The notes under the pieces were generated by a model. That model was not told where the DNA came from. It was given only the letters and a program-made list of their open reading frames with translations, and made no database searches. The translations under genes and the position numbers were made by a program. A DNA stretch of 64,000 nucleotides from Pycnopodia helianthoides. Lineage: Eukaryota > Echinodermata > Asteroidea > Forcipulatida > Asteriidae. The stretch lies in assembly GCA_032158295.1 (NCBI GenBank), contig CM063261.1, forward strand, positions 4,526,001 to 4,590,000, written 5' to 3'. Of the stretch, positions 30,059 to 45,100 are shown piece by piece. Numbering within the stretch: the stretch's first letter is position 1; every line of letters starts with the position of its first letter.

Positions 30059-30152
30059 ATGGAACTGCTGACTAGGAATGTGGTAAGAACTTTCTGGGCA
30101 AGATGGCTCGTCCTAGGCGCTGCGCTGTTGTGGTGTGCTGTCAGTGTTCAAG
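30059..30152 (+). CDS. Signal-peptide exon of the second gene
   Basis: 31 codons plus one base, ending caagGTAGGT. The reading frame from the ATG at 30059 is preceded by TGA TGA, so translation cannot start upstream in this frame. The product has a two-Arg, one-Arg n-region and a 14-residue hydrophobic stretch. The last base G needs GT from the next exon to give Gly. Confidence 0.65.
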
Positions 30153-33100
30153 GTAGGTCACCTCGGACGGAACTATATTAGTGATTACTTGACTACATTC
30201 AATGTCCACATTTATTTTCAGAGAAACAGACACAATATGTTACACAGACAACATCACAATGATACAATTTGAATTAATTAAAAAGAACAATTTGGAAAAA
30301 TTCAAATTAATTAATTGAAATGTTTCCGCAGTTGGGTGTGTGCATTGATTTATTATTATGAATTTAACACTCAGAACATGAGAAAGGAACAATTGGCTTT
30401 GACGAATATTAGTGAATAAGTCAGGTACATGTTAAATAGTTCCGTGATTAGCTTTAGTCTGGTTGGATGTGGATGCATACTTTGGTTTACCGAGAAGATA
30501 AACCATTTTCTATCAAAATGACAAAGCCCCAAATGAAGGGTGTGACCATTGCCTGTAAGCACAAGATATGAGTAATCACCAAGTACATGTAGTTTGTGCA
30601 TGCATTGCTTTGCCTTCGGGGTGTACCCCAAACAATACCTTGACTTAGAGCTTTAAATGAGGAGTCGAACAGGCCTGATGCTTTGTTTTTGAAAGGGCAA
30701 GGGCACCAAGGCGTCTTCTCCTTGTTAAAGGGCACCTCTATGAGGGAATTGTAAATTTCTATTTAAACATTCAAGGGGCACCAAGGCAATGACTTGGGGC
30801 AACGGAGGCAATTGCTTCTATTGCCTTTGTGAAGTATCGGGCCTGAAGAAGAAGTAAAAAGTTACCAAGAAATGAAAATGTACATGTTTTCTTGAGAGCA
30901 TATAATATCAGGACCTATATTGGGGTTGATCTTGGTTGGCCAGTGCGTAGTCAGTCATCACCTTGTCATGATTGATCTCCGATGATGTCCGAAACCCCCA
31001 TACAGGTCCTTCAGTGTATCTACAGGTACTTGAAGCTCTCGTGTTTGGCGTCTAGACCTATAAATATAGGGATGGCCTAAGTGGCCTGTTTACAGTAAGA
31101 TCTTGATCTTGATATTGGATGATGCACAAAGCCCAAAGTCATGAGCAGCATTAGAGTTGCAGGGTGAAGGCAGCAGGATCCTTGAGTTCAAACAGTCGGT
31201 AACTTCCTGTAGTCCTACATGTAGATTGATCTGAATCAAGTAGGAAATTTTGTAATTACTATACATAGTACATAAACCTGCAACAAATGTTTGACGACTG
31301 ATGCTGCATTTGAAAAAGTAGTATACATAGCATGCGTAATAAGTTACAAGCATCATTGAGATGGTTCATGGTTGACCCAGAACTTGAATTTAACAAGCCC
31401 ACTATGTCTTGTGCATCTCAGGAAAAAAAATCAAATATTGTTTAAAGACCATTTAGTGATTTACCCCTTTCTCTTTTTTTTTCTTGCTTCTTAAAAAGGA
31501 TAAAGTTTGCACTTAAAAAGCTTTGAAAGTATTTATAAACTAGTCAATATAATTTTATATGTGACCCCCTCTCCCTGAAAAACTAGGGGCCGTCGGAACT
31601 TGTTCAGTGTTGAGGTTAAATGCTTGATGCTCAAAATCACGAATCACGGATCTATTTAAAACCCCACGACCCAAATTTAATTTCAGAATAATTAATTTTT
31701 TGTAGGTCTGTTAGATTCCTCAGGCCTCCCCCTCCAATTCCATAGAAAGTATAGACCAATAAAGTACAGGGGAAATCTCACCAACAAACCATTTTATCTA
31801 TTCCATTATAAAGGCAGAAGAAATTGGTTGCATCTTTGTGTGTGTTCTGCAGGCTACACACACCCGCAATAAACACAGCAGAATAACAGTTGTAAAATTC
31901 CTGCTTTTTTTGTGTGACCTGCCGAGGTGATTAAGTTTTGTGCCAATAGAATGGTGTGGCATGCATGGTACATGTAAATCCCTGAATAAATTGCCCAGTT
32001 GACCTCTGTAAGTCATTGGAATGGTCTGCAACCCATCCTATTGAATGAAGAGAGAAAAAATAAACACAAAACAAAACCCCCCTCAAAAAGTCTGAACAAA
32101 ATCTCCCAGAAGTCATTAATTCATCTCTAGCAAACAATGGAATATCTGATTTTCAATTTACTGTCCGAGCGACAACCAACCATCCATTTCCCTAGTTTGT
32201 TTTCAAGTTTACCAGACTTGTGTGAAGCGGAAAGCTCGCGAGTTCAAAGCTGCACCGACGAGTTTCTTCGGGATCTTTTGTTGTGTAGCGTGGATTTTCA
32301 CAAGATCTGTCAAGCTTCCCCCAAAACTTGTTTGGCGCAATTTTTATTCTGGATGGTTGCACTTGGCGTATAGGCCTATTGCAGATGCTTTGGATCGTAG
32401 AAATGGGTTAAATTGTTGTTCAATGCTCGATGGAAACTTGTTTGCCGAAAGGTTAAACAAACAGTAACAATTGCATTGTGAGATATTCATCGGAATTTTC
32501 TTCCGGTACCCTTGATGCTTGAAATTTGTTTTCTCCGATCTTTGTGAAATACTGAAACTGTAACGCTTCTTGCATCTGTTTCAGTAGTGGATGTGAGGGT
32601 TGCCCCTTTGCTGTAGGCCTATATAATGGAAAATGATACTCAAGCCAGATTGCTGGACAGCTAAGTCAAAGCCTGTTTGATCTCTTCTGGACTGATAAGA
32701 GAAAAACCAATATTTAAGAATAGAACCTGTTGAGTGCTTTATTGTGTGTTTTGCCCAAGAAGTTCAGTTGTAAGTGATTTCTTGAAAGCTGAATCTTGAG
32801 CTTCATCCCAGTTGAAGGGCTATGTCTGCTAGAACTCATGACAAGAGATGGGTACCAGTGATATGGTTGTTATTTGGTTGTGTCTAAAATGAGCACATTA
32901 ACTTTTGAATGAAAATAAAAAATAAAAAATAAAAATTTACAGTTTTGGAAAATGGCAAAGAATAGTTTAACTAGTTTTATATAGCGCTTTATCTACATGC
33001 GTCTTTTGTTGTTATTTTGTTTAAAACAGTCTAAAAAAAAGTTTTTGAATTATGCGACCCAAAGGAGATCACAAAAACTTCCTAGAACCTGACTTTAAGT

Positions 33101-36100
33101 GTGTCTCGTGATAGGCTCTGTCTTGGTTCCAAGACATACTGAACATGTTTATTTAATTTTATATTTTTTATTTCATATCAAACAAATTTACAAATACCGT
33201 AAAGAAAAAACCCATTTAGATTGCACAGTGGAGCTTTTGACACCAAAGATGAACACCAAGTAAGCATTAGTTTTCAGTTCAGGACCTCATTTCAATTCAG
33301 GCCAACCTGCCGAAACTTGGGTCCAGAATGCCCTTAGAGTTTTGTTAGATTCCTGGGTAGAGATCCCTGCTCACATCTTCACTACTTTGACAATAAGTCA
33401 CAGGAGTTGTACAGTGTACATTGACAAGCATGTACCTACAAGTAACACAGCAATGGTGCTCTTGGGGCTCATTCTGAACTCATCTTAAGATTTGAAGAGA
33501 GTTAAATGCTGGTTATTATCACACTTTGGAGAGGAATTTAAAAATCCTTTGCAGGGGCTGTTGAATACAGGATAGTTGCCCCATTAGCATTTACCCGCAA
33601 TGTAGGAGTTCAACCTGGCTAAATAAAAAGGGATCAATCGCTTAATAGATACCTCAAAGCCGGGCTATGACCCTAAACTAGACCCAGGCTATTCATGTTA
33701 GTTTGTCAAAGCATCCTTGCTTTATGGTCAAAGGTATACATTGTAGGTCAGCAATGCACTCTGTAGAAATAGACCATTGCTGCTTATACCTTCAAAGAAT
33801 GCTTAAATCTCCTTGATGTCGAGGTAAGCTTCTTATGGACTGGATCATCACTGCGTTGAATTCCCAACTGACGTTTTGTCACTGGGGCTACTGTGCTCTT
33901 TTTTGGTCCACTGGTCAATTCCCCTTCATTACTAATTGGAAATCGATGGGCCCAGTCTCACATCCCGAGTATTCACCTCTGGTGAATGTTGAAGTGTTTG
34001 TTTAGGATGCTTATTTGTTTATAATTGTAGATACAATTATTATTATAGATACAATTATGCACAGTGTAAACATACAACACATGACAACATGTGGACGAGT
34101 TTGAAGTTTGCACCCATCGTAACCTAACACTGTAACAGTCTCATTATCTTCAAAAGTTATTATTCACTAATTCTCTTTATTCAAGAAGTCATCATATTCA
34201 TACCCTTGCCTCTGGTCTTCCTTGCTCTATCTTGGTCTGACTTAGGTAATGTCCAGTCCATCTTTTTTATCTTTCCACGATACGATTTGGAACATCAGGC
34301 CCAATGGCCCATCCAACAATGTACTTCTGTTATATTACATGTGACATTGGACCAGTCAAATGGATCTTGTTTGAATCTTTTGGAGCATTTGGGTGTTGAG
34401 TTGCCATTAGAGTGGAGAATATTTATCACTAATAGGGTGCAACAGGCCCAAGTACTCTGACAAATTACATGTATGGATGCAGTTATCAATACCAGAGGTT
34501 TATACACGGACATCCTTTGCTGCGGCAAGCAATTCTCTTCCTATTTTGTGAGCAGAGTTTAACGATGGAGGAAAATTTGTTGTAATTCCCCCATCCAATC
34601 ATGACAATGTTCTAGCCAGGATTTGGTAAAAGGGTGTCCAAAGTTGCTGGAAATTTAAAAACTGGGTGTCCAAACCGTTCACGTACATAATACATTTACA
34701 TGTAAATGACAGATAAAACAGGGTGTCCAAATTTAAAACAGGGTGTCCAAAAGACACCCAGACACCCCTCTGGCTAACACTAGATGCATCATGAAGCAGG
34801 AGATAAAAATACACCATAAACAATGGCTTGACATCTATTCTGCCATGCTCTAGATGCTTGTGTTGTACACTTAATACATGGACATCGGAGTTGAATGCTA
34901 TGCATGACGTAATGCAAAATACAAGTTATGTTTACTTTGTACACGATTTACATTCACAATGTTTTTACACACACAACACTGCACCATTGTCGAATCTAAT
35001 GTACAACCATGTACACTACCACAGTATTGTCATGTAGTCTTTATTCACGTTTTGGGAAGTGTTTAGTTTTGCATTTGCAATGTAATGCCATCTCAAAATA
35101 CACAATGCCCAGCCCAATGTTGTTCAAAGTTATTAGAAGCTTTTTGCATAACTATGCACCTCGCTTTTTTTCCCACACAGTGTTGAACAGTTGTATTCAG
35201 AACACACCCTACTCAGGGACCGCATTCCCCTCTTAAGTGAAGCAAACCACAGCCAGGGCCTGGCTAAAAAAGAAACATTCAATAACCCAGCAGGATTTGC
35301 ACTGCAGACAATGACATTGATTCTCTACCCTGAAAACCTCAGACTCCGATTCAGAACTTGGGTTTGTTGCGATTAGTTTGTCGCAACGAACCTTTACACT
35401 TGACAGTGTTCCGGATTCAGACCCCTGCGTTGAGCTTGTCTGCAAGACATACATGTATTTAAAACTATAAAATGAATGAACAGTATGCTTTAGTACAAGT
35501 TGAGTGCCCACTAAAAGATGCATTAAAGAGAATTAATTTTTCTTGTATTCATTTCAGTAATATTTAGTTTTGACCCTAGCACCGATGTATGTAAAGCACT
35601 GTATACTCAGTGCTTTCCCGAGTTCTGTGAAAAACAAAAATCTACAGGCATGTTACTCGGCTTGGTTTCGAACCCACGATCTTTGCCATTCTAGAGTAGA
35701 TGTCTCACCAACTAGACCACCGAGATTTCCCATAAGCTAGAGGCAGTTAGAATCCTATGTTTTAGTGTTTGTACTGCAACTTTTAAAAAGGGTCTGGTGA
35801 CAGAATTTAAAATTTGTTGCAGAGTATTCAAATAAAAAAGTAAGTATGACAGCAATTCATTTGTTTTCATCCTGTTTTGCCCACTAGCTCCCTTCGAGAG
35901 TGATTTACAAGGATCCTTCATCCCTCTATAACTAAATCCAACACCATAATAATGGCAACTCAACACCCAAACTGAGATACTGGTGTATGATCACTTTACA
36001 CTTGTGCAAACCTCACTCCTCAGTCCAACAGAATCAAACAGAACTCACAGTTGAATTTGAAAGGTTGGGAATAATTGGGGTGGAAATTTTTTTGTTCAAA

Positions 36101-39100
36101 GCACATTCGCCATTCCTTCAGTCTAAAAAAAAATCATTGAGTCGTTCGTAAAGAAAGGTCATTACAATTAAGTGTTTCAAGAAAGTTTTCGAAGACATTA
36201 AGCAATGTGCTTAATACAGGTTATTTGCAACTCCATGTATCACAAGAAAATAAACGCTTTATCAGTAGGAAAGGTTGCAGGGAATGGCACTTTAAAAAAT
36301 ATTACGCGCAGCGCACTGTATTTTGAAGCAAAAAAGGAAAGTCATTTCTAGCCATGCATATCCAGTTCTTCATCACAATGATACAATTTACATGTACAAT
36401 AGGTCCGTTTTAACAATGTGTTCTATTTACTCAATTTGGTTGATGGTATTGTTCAACTTTGGCCAATGCATGGAACCTTGCGCCTATACATAGATTCTTG
36501 ATTTTTGTTTGTTCTAATCTTATACATGTATTCATAACGTACACGTATATTAATAGTACAAGATTTACAAGTCCAAGTTGCAAAAACAAGTACAGCCTTT
36601 ACAGAAGTATGCACACAACGGGTTTATTGTGACAGACTAATTATTTGCCTTCATCCTGAGCATGTCCTGAGGTGTTTTAATGTTCTACCATTGATTGAGA
36701 ACAGGAAGTGTTAAGTCTGGATCATTAGTCAAGGCTTTGTATGTTCTTCACCACAAGTGCCACGTACAGGATCAATGCAGCCCCTGTTGTTTCTGTTGTG
36801 TGGATGATTGTGGCTAGTAGTGGGTGTAGGGGCGCTTTTTAAAGGTAGCGTCATAGATTGGTAAATACTCCAAAAATGAATGACCATCAAAACTTGCATG
36901 GTGAGAAGCACTGCAGCTGTTGATTGTACAAACTATTCTAAGAAAGGATTTTCTTAATACAGTTTGGATAATTTTCCACCCAAGAACATTTTAATCTGAG
37001 ATGACTCGTTTCTCAGATTTCTGAGGGTTGGTGTCCGTTCGCAAATGCTGTGGACAGAGATGGGGTTGGTACCCGCTGTCACCTCGCTATATGTGAATGG
37101 ATTCAACGTTCTTGTCAAAACACTGTGACAGTAGACACTACATTCAGCTGAAACTTTCACATGTGACTTATTTTGTATTTTAAAAATTAATTCTGCCTCT
37201 AAATCAGCATTTTGTTGACAAAAACCAATCTATGGCCCTCTCTTTAAGTCTGTCTCCATGGTTGTATCAAAATAAAGTTAAACCAGTAGTCTACTTGCAC
37301 TCCTAACAATAACTTGTTTTCATCGGTGCTCTGAGCTTTGCCCTCTTTTGGAAAGCTCAGCCCCAAAAGTTTGAGTTATTGCCTTTTTTCACAACAGAGC
37401 CAAGGGTTGGTATAAACTAGAAATATGAACATGGCAAAAATGATAAATTGTTTGTGGGTTTTAAAAGTTTCAAAGGTCATATCTTATTTTTCTTTAAAGA
37501 AATAAACTGTAATGTTTTTGGCAGTTAGTATATGGGAACGCCTAAAAGCTGAAACTCAGAAACACTGGGCACTGTGCTTGCCTTGTTCTGGCAGCATTCC
37601 CTCACAGTCACATACGGAATCTTAAAGTGACCATCCGCGTTTTCGAGTTTCCAAGATAATTATCTCGGAACCAGTTGGAAACAACTACAAACATGAACAT
37701 CACAAAAATGATAAATTATTTGTGGGTTTTAAAAGTTTAAAAGTTTATATATTATTTTTCTTTGAAGAAATAAACTGAAACTGTAATGTTCTTGGTAGTT
37801 AGTGTAAAGGAACGCCTAAAAGCTGAAACTCAGAAACACTGGGCACTTTGCTTGCCTTGTCCTTGCAGCATTCCCTCACAGTCGCACTCGGTGTTCCAGT
37901 TGGAGACCGTCTAATGGATACTCACAATCTCAGAGGGAGCGCCAAATAATCTGAAAAGGAACATTCAGAGGATTCAGACTTATTTTTGGAATGTGCAATG
38001 GAGGTGTGTGTGCCAGACACATTATAATTTAATTACATGGGAAACTCTTTAGAGATGCTTCCTATCCCTAAGTTCTCAACTTTTTGGAAAGTGACTCTAT
38101 TCAGAGCACATTCAGACCTGGAATTACACGAAGGCCACGGAGGCTATGGCCTTTGTTGCCCCTGGTGCCCCTCCAAAAGTTTCCCTTAGACTTTCCAACA
38201 GAAGTGCCCTTCGCAAAATGAAAATGGCCTTGCCCTCTCAAAGTTGAAATTCCAGGCCTGCAATGGAGGTGTGTGCCAGACGCATCATATTTACAGGGGA
38301 CACACTTTAGAGAGGCCTATCCCTAAGTTCTCATTTCAGAGCACAGTCAGGCCTGGAATTACACAGAGGCCATGGCCTCTGTTGCCATCGTCTTGGCCTT
38401 GGTGCCCCCTTCAAAAGTTTCCCATAGACTTAAAAAAAAAAAAAATTTCCAATGGAAGTGCCCTTTGCAAAAATGAAAATAGCCTTGCCCTCTCAAAGAT
38501 GAAATTCCAGGCCTGATATTGTTTGACAGTGAAGAACTTGCCAAATGTTGTTCTCTGGAGGGGTGTGTGCCAGGCACATCATAATTGAATTACATGGCAA
38601 ACATGAACAAAATTAATCTGATACTTGATGTTACCATAGAGCAAGGATGTTACAACCCACAAATCTTAAAGCTGTCCAGAAATTCCAGCCATTGAGCACA
38701 ATGTACACGTACCACTACCCAGTACCATGACGTATCAAATCACAAACCCTTATTTAACCATTTCACCGGTACATATCCTTCCTTCGCTGACTACCGCTAG
38801 CATGCAACCTAGAAACACATATTGAATTGATTTCATGACTAGACCTAATCATCAAGTCTGGATCCGGACTACCCCAAAGGTCACAAGTATGCGTTTCCGT
38901 ATGATATTGCTTGGGACTGTGTTCCACTCTTTTCCCACGACTTTTCACCCTGGTCTGGAAACTCAGAACATAAGGATCAACCACTTTTCAATATGAATAG
39001 AAACAATATCCTGCCACTCTACTACCTTTTGTAAGAAAATAAATATTCCGGAAAACATACAGTAGTTTTGGAACTATATTTTTAAGTTAACCGGCAGAGA

Positions 39101-42100
39101 TTGCTAACATGTTTGTCCAAATCCTACTCTTGAGCGCTGGACTTGGGAGTTGGACTTGAGGTAGCCAGCCAGAAACCTAATAAGCCACTTTGTGACCTGA
39201 AGTGGATGTTTACATTTTGAGCTTGTGGGGGTCCGGTTGCAAGCCATAGTAGTGTTGTTTTCACCCTCTCCATGTTTGCACCTCAGGTTGGTGGTAAGAA
39301 TCTGGCCAGCATTGTTTGTAGCAGTTGAAGTGGGTCTCCTTTCAATTCTTTATTTACACACAGTTCAATGTGCAACAGGTATATTTATTGTCAGGGTTTA
39401 GGTGTATACTATGTACGTTTGAAGATGGCCATTGACCCATCATGAACCAATGCTTTTCATTTGTACTCTCCATGTTTCAAAAATGATTCTTGGGCTTAAG
39501 ATTTGTTAGAACTTTTTAAAAAAGGGAACCCACAGGCTGTAAACAAAATAAAACCAAAGACAAAAAGAAAAGAAAAAAGACTTCATGAACCACATTTCAA
39601 ATTGAAAGCTGCATCTGTTTAAGTGCATGTACCTTTGTGGTAAAACCTAGACTAGAGCCTATTTATTCAGACAAGTGCTCTTATAAACTTTAGTAAAGGA
39701 AAACTTTGTAATAAACAACATTTTCAGTTAACATGTTTTTGTCTCAAGTCACAATTGTTGTTCCATTTATATCACCAAAAGTGACCAATCCAGTCCAAAG
39801 GGATTGAGTCAAAGCCCTTTATCACAATGTAGCCATAGCTGTTATTCTCCTGTACCGAAACTAATGTAACCAAAATGGGGGGGGGGGGGGGGGGAGTAGT
39901 CTGGTATCCTTATAATGAGAATCACCATGTACATATTGATTAGACACTCGGAATCATCACTGTTTTTCTTTATTGAATTTTTTCCCCACAAAATGTTCAC
40001 CCAACCAAGTTTTTCAGATTGAAATTTCTTTTTACCTTTCTTTTTTAAAATCAAAAATTGAAAACGTTATTAAACATTAATAACTCTGAATTCTGAAAAC
40101 AAATACTTTCTGCTTTTCACTTTTATTGATTCAATGGATTTACCTGGCAATGAAGTGAATTTGTTGGATTCCTAAGGTCAAGGTCAGGAAATGTCCAATC
40201 ACAGTCTGGGTGGTCTCATCTTGCCTAAGCTGACACCATGGGGGTATCATGTGACCTTCAGCTATCCAATCAGCATCCTGTCTGGCAATTTGAAGCATGT
40301 TTTCCGAATAAAGGAATGGGAGTTCAACAGTTTACCTGACATGGATTTTGATATATATAACATGTAGATTAGTATGATACAGTAGGTCATGGATTACATT
40401 ATGACATGATAAATTAAGACCAGACTGAAGTTGTTTTTCATGAAAAAAATTCCATTCTCTTGTCTAGATACCCACTCTCGGCAGATTTGTTATAATTTGT
40501 TCAATGCGTTATAGATGCCATTACCCTGAGAAATGTTTGCTCTCTGAAGTGCATTGTCTGATTTTGTCTTCAAGAAAATGATGACTGAAGTTAAAAATAA
40601 TATATAGCCAGCGATGCAATATAGTGATAATGTTTTGGGCAATTGCACACAAACTTTGATCCTAAAGTTGCACTACTGGCTGTTTGTTGTTTTTAAATGA
40701 AGTATTTTTTTAATACTAAAAGTGACTATGACTTTTTCCACAGACGTTCCAAAATTCTCTACATTTGGTAATGGTTCCCTTGTACTGTGAATGGGTCCCA
40801 CATCCACGCTGATCGCTAGTTATATGCCAGGATAGCATCAGTAAATGCCATCTTAATCACGCCTTCGAGTCTACAGGATACACACAGATCGGAAGTGAAA
40901 CTCACAGTTGTAAATCACAATCTGGTCCCAAATCAGTAGGCCTAATCATCCACTTTAAAGTCTGTGCAGGATTTACTGTGGGAATACAAGAGTGTTATGT
41001 TCACCTGACTAGAGTGCAAACCACCTCATGGAATAATCACCATAGTGTAAACAACACTGTAAAAATGGGTTAAAAAACCCACAAAATGCCCCCAAAACAA
41101 CCAGAAATACCGTGTTCCTTTGAGAGTTGTATTTTACTTCTCATGACTGTGACAACAGGCATGATATTCTTACTACTTTATTCTGATTTCCGATTATTTT
41201 TTGGGCCTTGGGACAGGAAGAAACTCTGAAAAATTATGATTAAACAGCCTGAGGAAAAGTGTATTAAAACCTACACCATGTGTTCATGTACATGTAGGTC
41301 AGCCCTTGTACTTGATAAAATGTTCCTGCTTTTTTCCCAAGGAACAAAAATCATGCTTGGACAAGTTTATTTAGGGATACATGTAGTTTGCCTGAATGGC
41401 ATGATGACATTTTTCAAGAAAATGTAAAATACCATTTACTTTACCTTTGTGAAGTGATTGATCAGCAAACATTGTGTTGATCAATCACTAATTTTTACCA
41501 AGAATTTACATAACAATTTCACCCCATAAATTTACTGCACCGTGTACATGTTGTTGGCCTGCAGATACATGTAGCTGAATTGAGGTTGATACAATGCATG
41601 TACCTTTTAGTAACATTGTAGGATTGTAGTGTAATGTATGTTTCTGTACTCTGGTCATGGGAGATGACTCTATTGTCAATGTCAGTCTATTTAAAGCGCT
41701 GTCTAGTTGTTGTTTTCCTTGACACATTTTATGTAAAAATAGAAAATTTAACCTTTGAACCATTGTCTGAAAACGTTGAAGCATACAGGCCTGGAATTTC
41801 ATCTTTGAGAGGGCAAGGCCATTTTCATTTTTGAAAAGGGCACTTCCATTGGAAAATCTAACAGTCTATGGGAAACTTTTGAAGGGGCACCGAGGCCAAG
41901 ACTAGGGGCAACAAAGGCTGTGGCCTCCATGTAATTCCAGGCCTGAGCCTAACCTGGTGAAGGGTATGTACACACCAGTTAATACTTGAGCACTGATTGG
42001 ATCAAAATATTAAATTATATGAAACAAATATTTTTCAAAAGGAGCATTCTGAGGATATCACATTTTAGAAAACAATTAATAGTGCAATTTATGGAGGTCC

Positions 42101-45100
42101 TTATGTAGAAAATACCCCAAAGCGCTGAACAAAAACTAAAGTTATAACCAAACAACAATAATTACAGATCACCAATTTGAACAAAAAGTAAAATTATAAC
42201 TAAACAACAATAGTTACAGATCACCAATTTCAACAAAAAGTAAAATTATAACTAAACAGCAATAGTTACAGATCACCAATTTCAACAAAAAGTAAAATTA
42301 TAACTAAACAACAATAATTACAGATCACCAATTTCAACAAAAAGTAGAATGTTTCTGCATGAAAGGTTTTCAGATTGTGTATTCCAGTTACGGATTATTG
42401 ATTCCTGCGTGGACAATATCTCAAAAACGCTACCACCTTTTGAGATGAAATTTTCAAACTTTCACAGGTTGGTTTTATTGTGTATGTCTACATTCATATA
42501 GGATTAAAACAATTGAACGGTTCCAAAAACAAAAGGTATAACTTTGCCTTTATGCATCATTTAAAATCAAGTTCAAATTTTCCATTTTCAAAATTGATGA
42601 AAATCCACAAAGTTTGACAAGAGAATTTCAGCAATAAATCATCTCGAGAGAGAGAGTCTAATTGGTTGTCAGGCTGTGTCTGTCGTTGGTTTATTCCCCT
42701 AATCCAGACATCATCTAACCTACATGTACCTCCATGATCTAACCAACTGGGGACCACAGTTTCTCTTTTGGAGTTTCTGTCGGCCAATTTGTAACCAAGT
42801 TCCCAAATGGAGATCTATTTTTTTTTCTCCTGGACTTAATAGCGATGTAATAACGCAAACCATATTCCCAGGTGTTTTTGATAAAGACTGTGTAGTGATG
42901 ACATTGGACCCCACCTGGCACTCTACTTGGTCTAGGGACAGTCTGTGGCTGGACGGAGAGCTTCGGGCTGGCTGGGTATTTTTGCAGGCATTTCCTTGGT
43001 GACTTACCTTGATGAAATGTGCTCTGACACTGTGACAATGAGGGTTGGTACTTACAAAAATGTACCTCGATGAAATGTGCTCTGGCACTGTGACAATGAG
43101 GGTTGGTACATGTAGTTGAGGAAAAGAAAGGATACAAAACTCCAATGTGTTGGAAAGATACTTTTCTGTCCCGCTTTCAAGTTGGAAAGTTGTGTAAATC
43201 CTCCTTCCTTCATAATAACTCATTATACCGCGTACTGGTACTGAGTAGGCCTGTACCTTAAAATGTATTTCAAGTAATAAACCACAAGGGAACCTGACTG
43301 GGACAATTTTACAAGAATTTGGGGTTGAACAAAGAAATATTTACTATAAAGCGGGACTTGGATTACCTCCGGATTAACGTGCCAGCGCTCTACCAATTGA
43401 GCTATCAAGCCCTAATATTAGCGGTCTATCTATTTTGTCAATATCTTTGTTCATGGGGTGCGAGTCAGAAGCAATGCAACCTGTTGCAGGTTCAAGTCCC
43501 GCACGTCAACCCAAAACTATTCAAATGTACTTCCACACGTTCTTATTTGTTTGTTTTCTTTATCTCTTTTTTGTTGTTGTGGTTTATCATTTCCCAACCG
43601 CAGCATTTACTGTCATAAAGGGTTAAAAAAAAAAAAATAGTTTTAAAAATGTAAATAATTTCAGAGGCTCTAGAGAGTCATCACTTCACTACAACTGATG
43701 AATGGTGATATGTCAAACCAGTTGCGGTAAATGCCTCGCATGATACCAATTCCCCTCCCTGCAGCTCCCTAATTTATTTGAGATCAGATTTCTCCCCCAA
43801 TTGATGAGGGGGTTGGTTATAGTCGCATGTGACCCTGGTTCCCCCCCCCTCCCCCGTGACCTCTACTCCTGTTGTCTTACCAATGTGCAGGAGAGGTCAT
43901 GTCTTTCAGTTTATACTCGCTACCAATTAAGATGCCATGCAGTGTATTGAGTAACAGATTATTTATGAAACGTGTTCACTCTTGATTGGAAAATGTGGGT
44001 GTTTTTTTTCACTATTTTTTTTTTTAGTAGGAAAGGAGCAAGTTTTGTTTTGTTGGGAAGTGTACCAAAGCCAAGTTGGGGGGGGAGGCAGGGCAGAGAC
44101 ACTCGACTTCATGGTACTTCGTGGAATTCTGGAGGCCCTCAATGTTCCCATGGAGAAAACATGAATCCCCTTGCTTATGATTCGCTCATTGGCATGGGTC
44201 ATCCAATATAAACAAGAAATATTACGTACCTTTTGATTTACTACTTACTTGAAATGTTGCGCTGTAAATTCAAGCAATAATGAGGGAATAATTCTGTAGG
44301 AGCTGGAAGGTGGAACGGAATGGCAATGGCATGACTTGCGAGTAAATTAAGGAATTAGTTGGTCTTAATGGTCTCAAGTACATGTACATTTTATGGCATA
44401 CATTGTGCCAGTACTCTTCTCGAAGAAGTATCTTGAGGCAGCCAGTGCTTGTGAAAATAAGCAGCGGCTGAATGTCATGATAAAAATGTCTTGTTATTTT
44501 AAACTGTTGATCCTTTAGATTGAGGGTTGTCATAAAGTGATCATAAATTATCATTGCTGAGTAAAAAAAAAACCAATAAGATATTTGTCACCAACACCCA
44601 GATACAGACTGTGAATGTTGACCTTAAAAAATGCACTCGTGAAGATTATTAGAACCAAAGCAGATTTTGTGCACAATCCTACCAGGCTTATTTTGATTGC
44701 TGCAGTTGAAATAAGCAGTGGTGATTTCGGGAAAGGGGGGGGGTGGTCTTCAATGATAATTTTCTTTACTTTTACAACATTTTAGGCATTAATTTTGACC
44801 GGAGGATTGGTTCCGGTGTCAACTTATTTAATCAGTGAGCTTTCTGTTTTATTTATTAATTTTGGTTGTGAAGCCAACGACTCTCAGAAAAGCGAACTTA
44901 ATCACTTGGCCAAAAGCCTCATGGAGAGAAGACAAGGAAGGAAGTTTCAGTTTTAGATGTGGAAGGAGAAATATTTTTTGGGAAAACTCGAGCAATCAGG
45001 TACATGTAGGGACTGGAATCCCAATCCACATAGTGCCCCCGGCGGGATTCGAACTGGGGTTCCAGAGGTGGAAGGCGTGGAAAGATACCACTACACCAAT

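Larger units (their letters stand above)
37994..38605. repeat. Tandem ~260-bp block carrying the TIR element
   Basis: The block starting caatggaggtgtgtg (37994 and 38262) occurs twice, each time followed by a TIR element copy (38113-38260 and 38348-38515). A third partial start lies at about 38553-38605 (gaggggtgtgtgccaggcac). Element and flank were duplicated together. Confidence 0.75.

Noticed and set aside
42720..43223. Longest open reading frame in the window (167 codons, minus strand)
   Set aside because: It crosses a two-copy direct repeat, has no recognisable domain, and the overlapping frames on both strands are also open.
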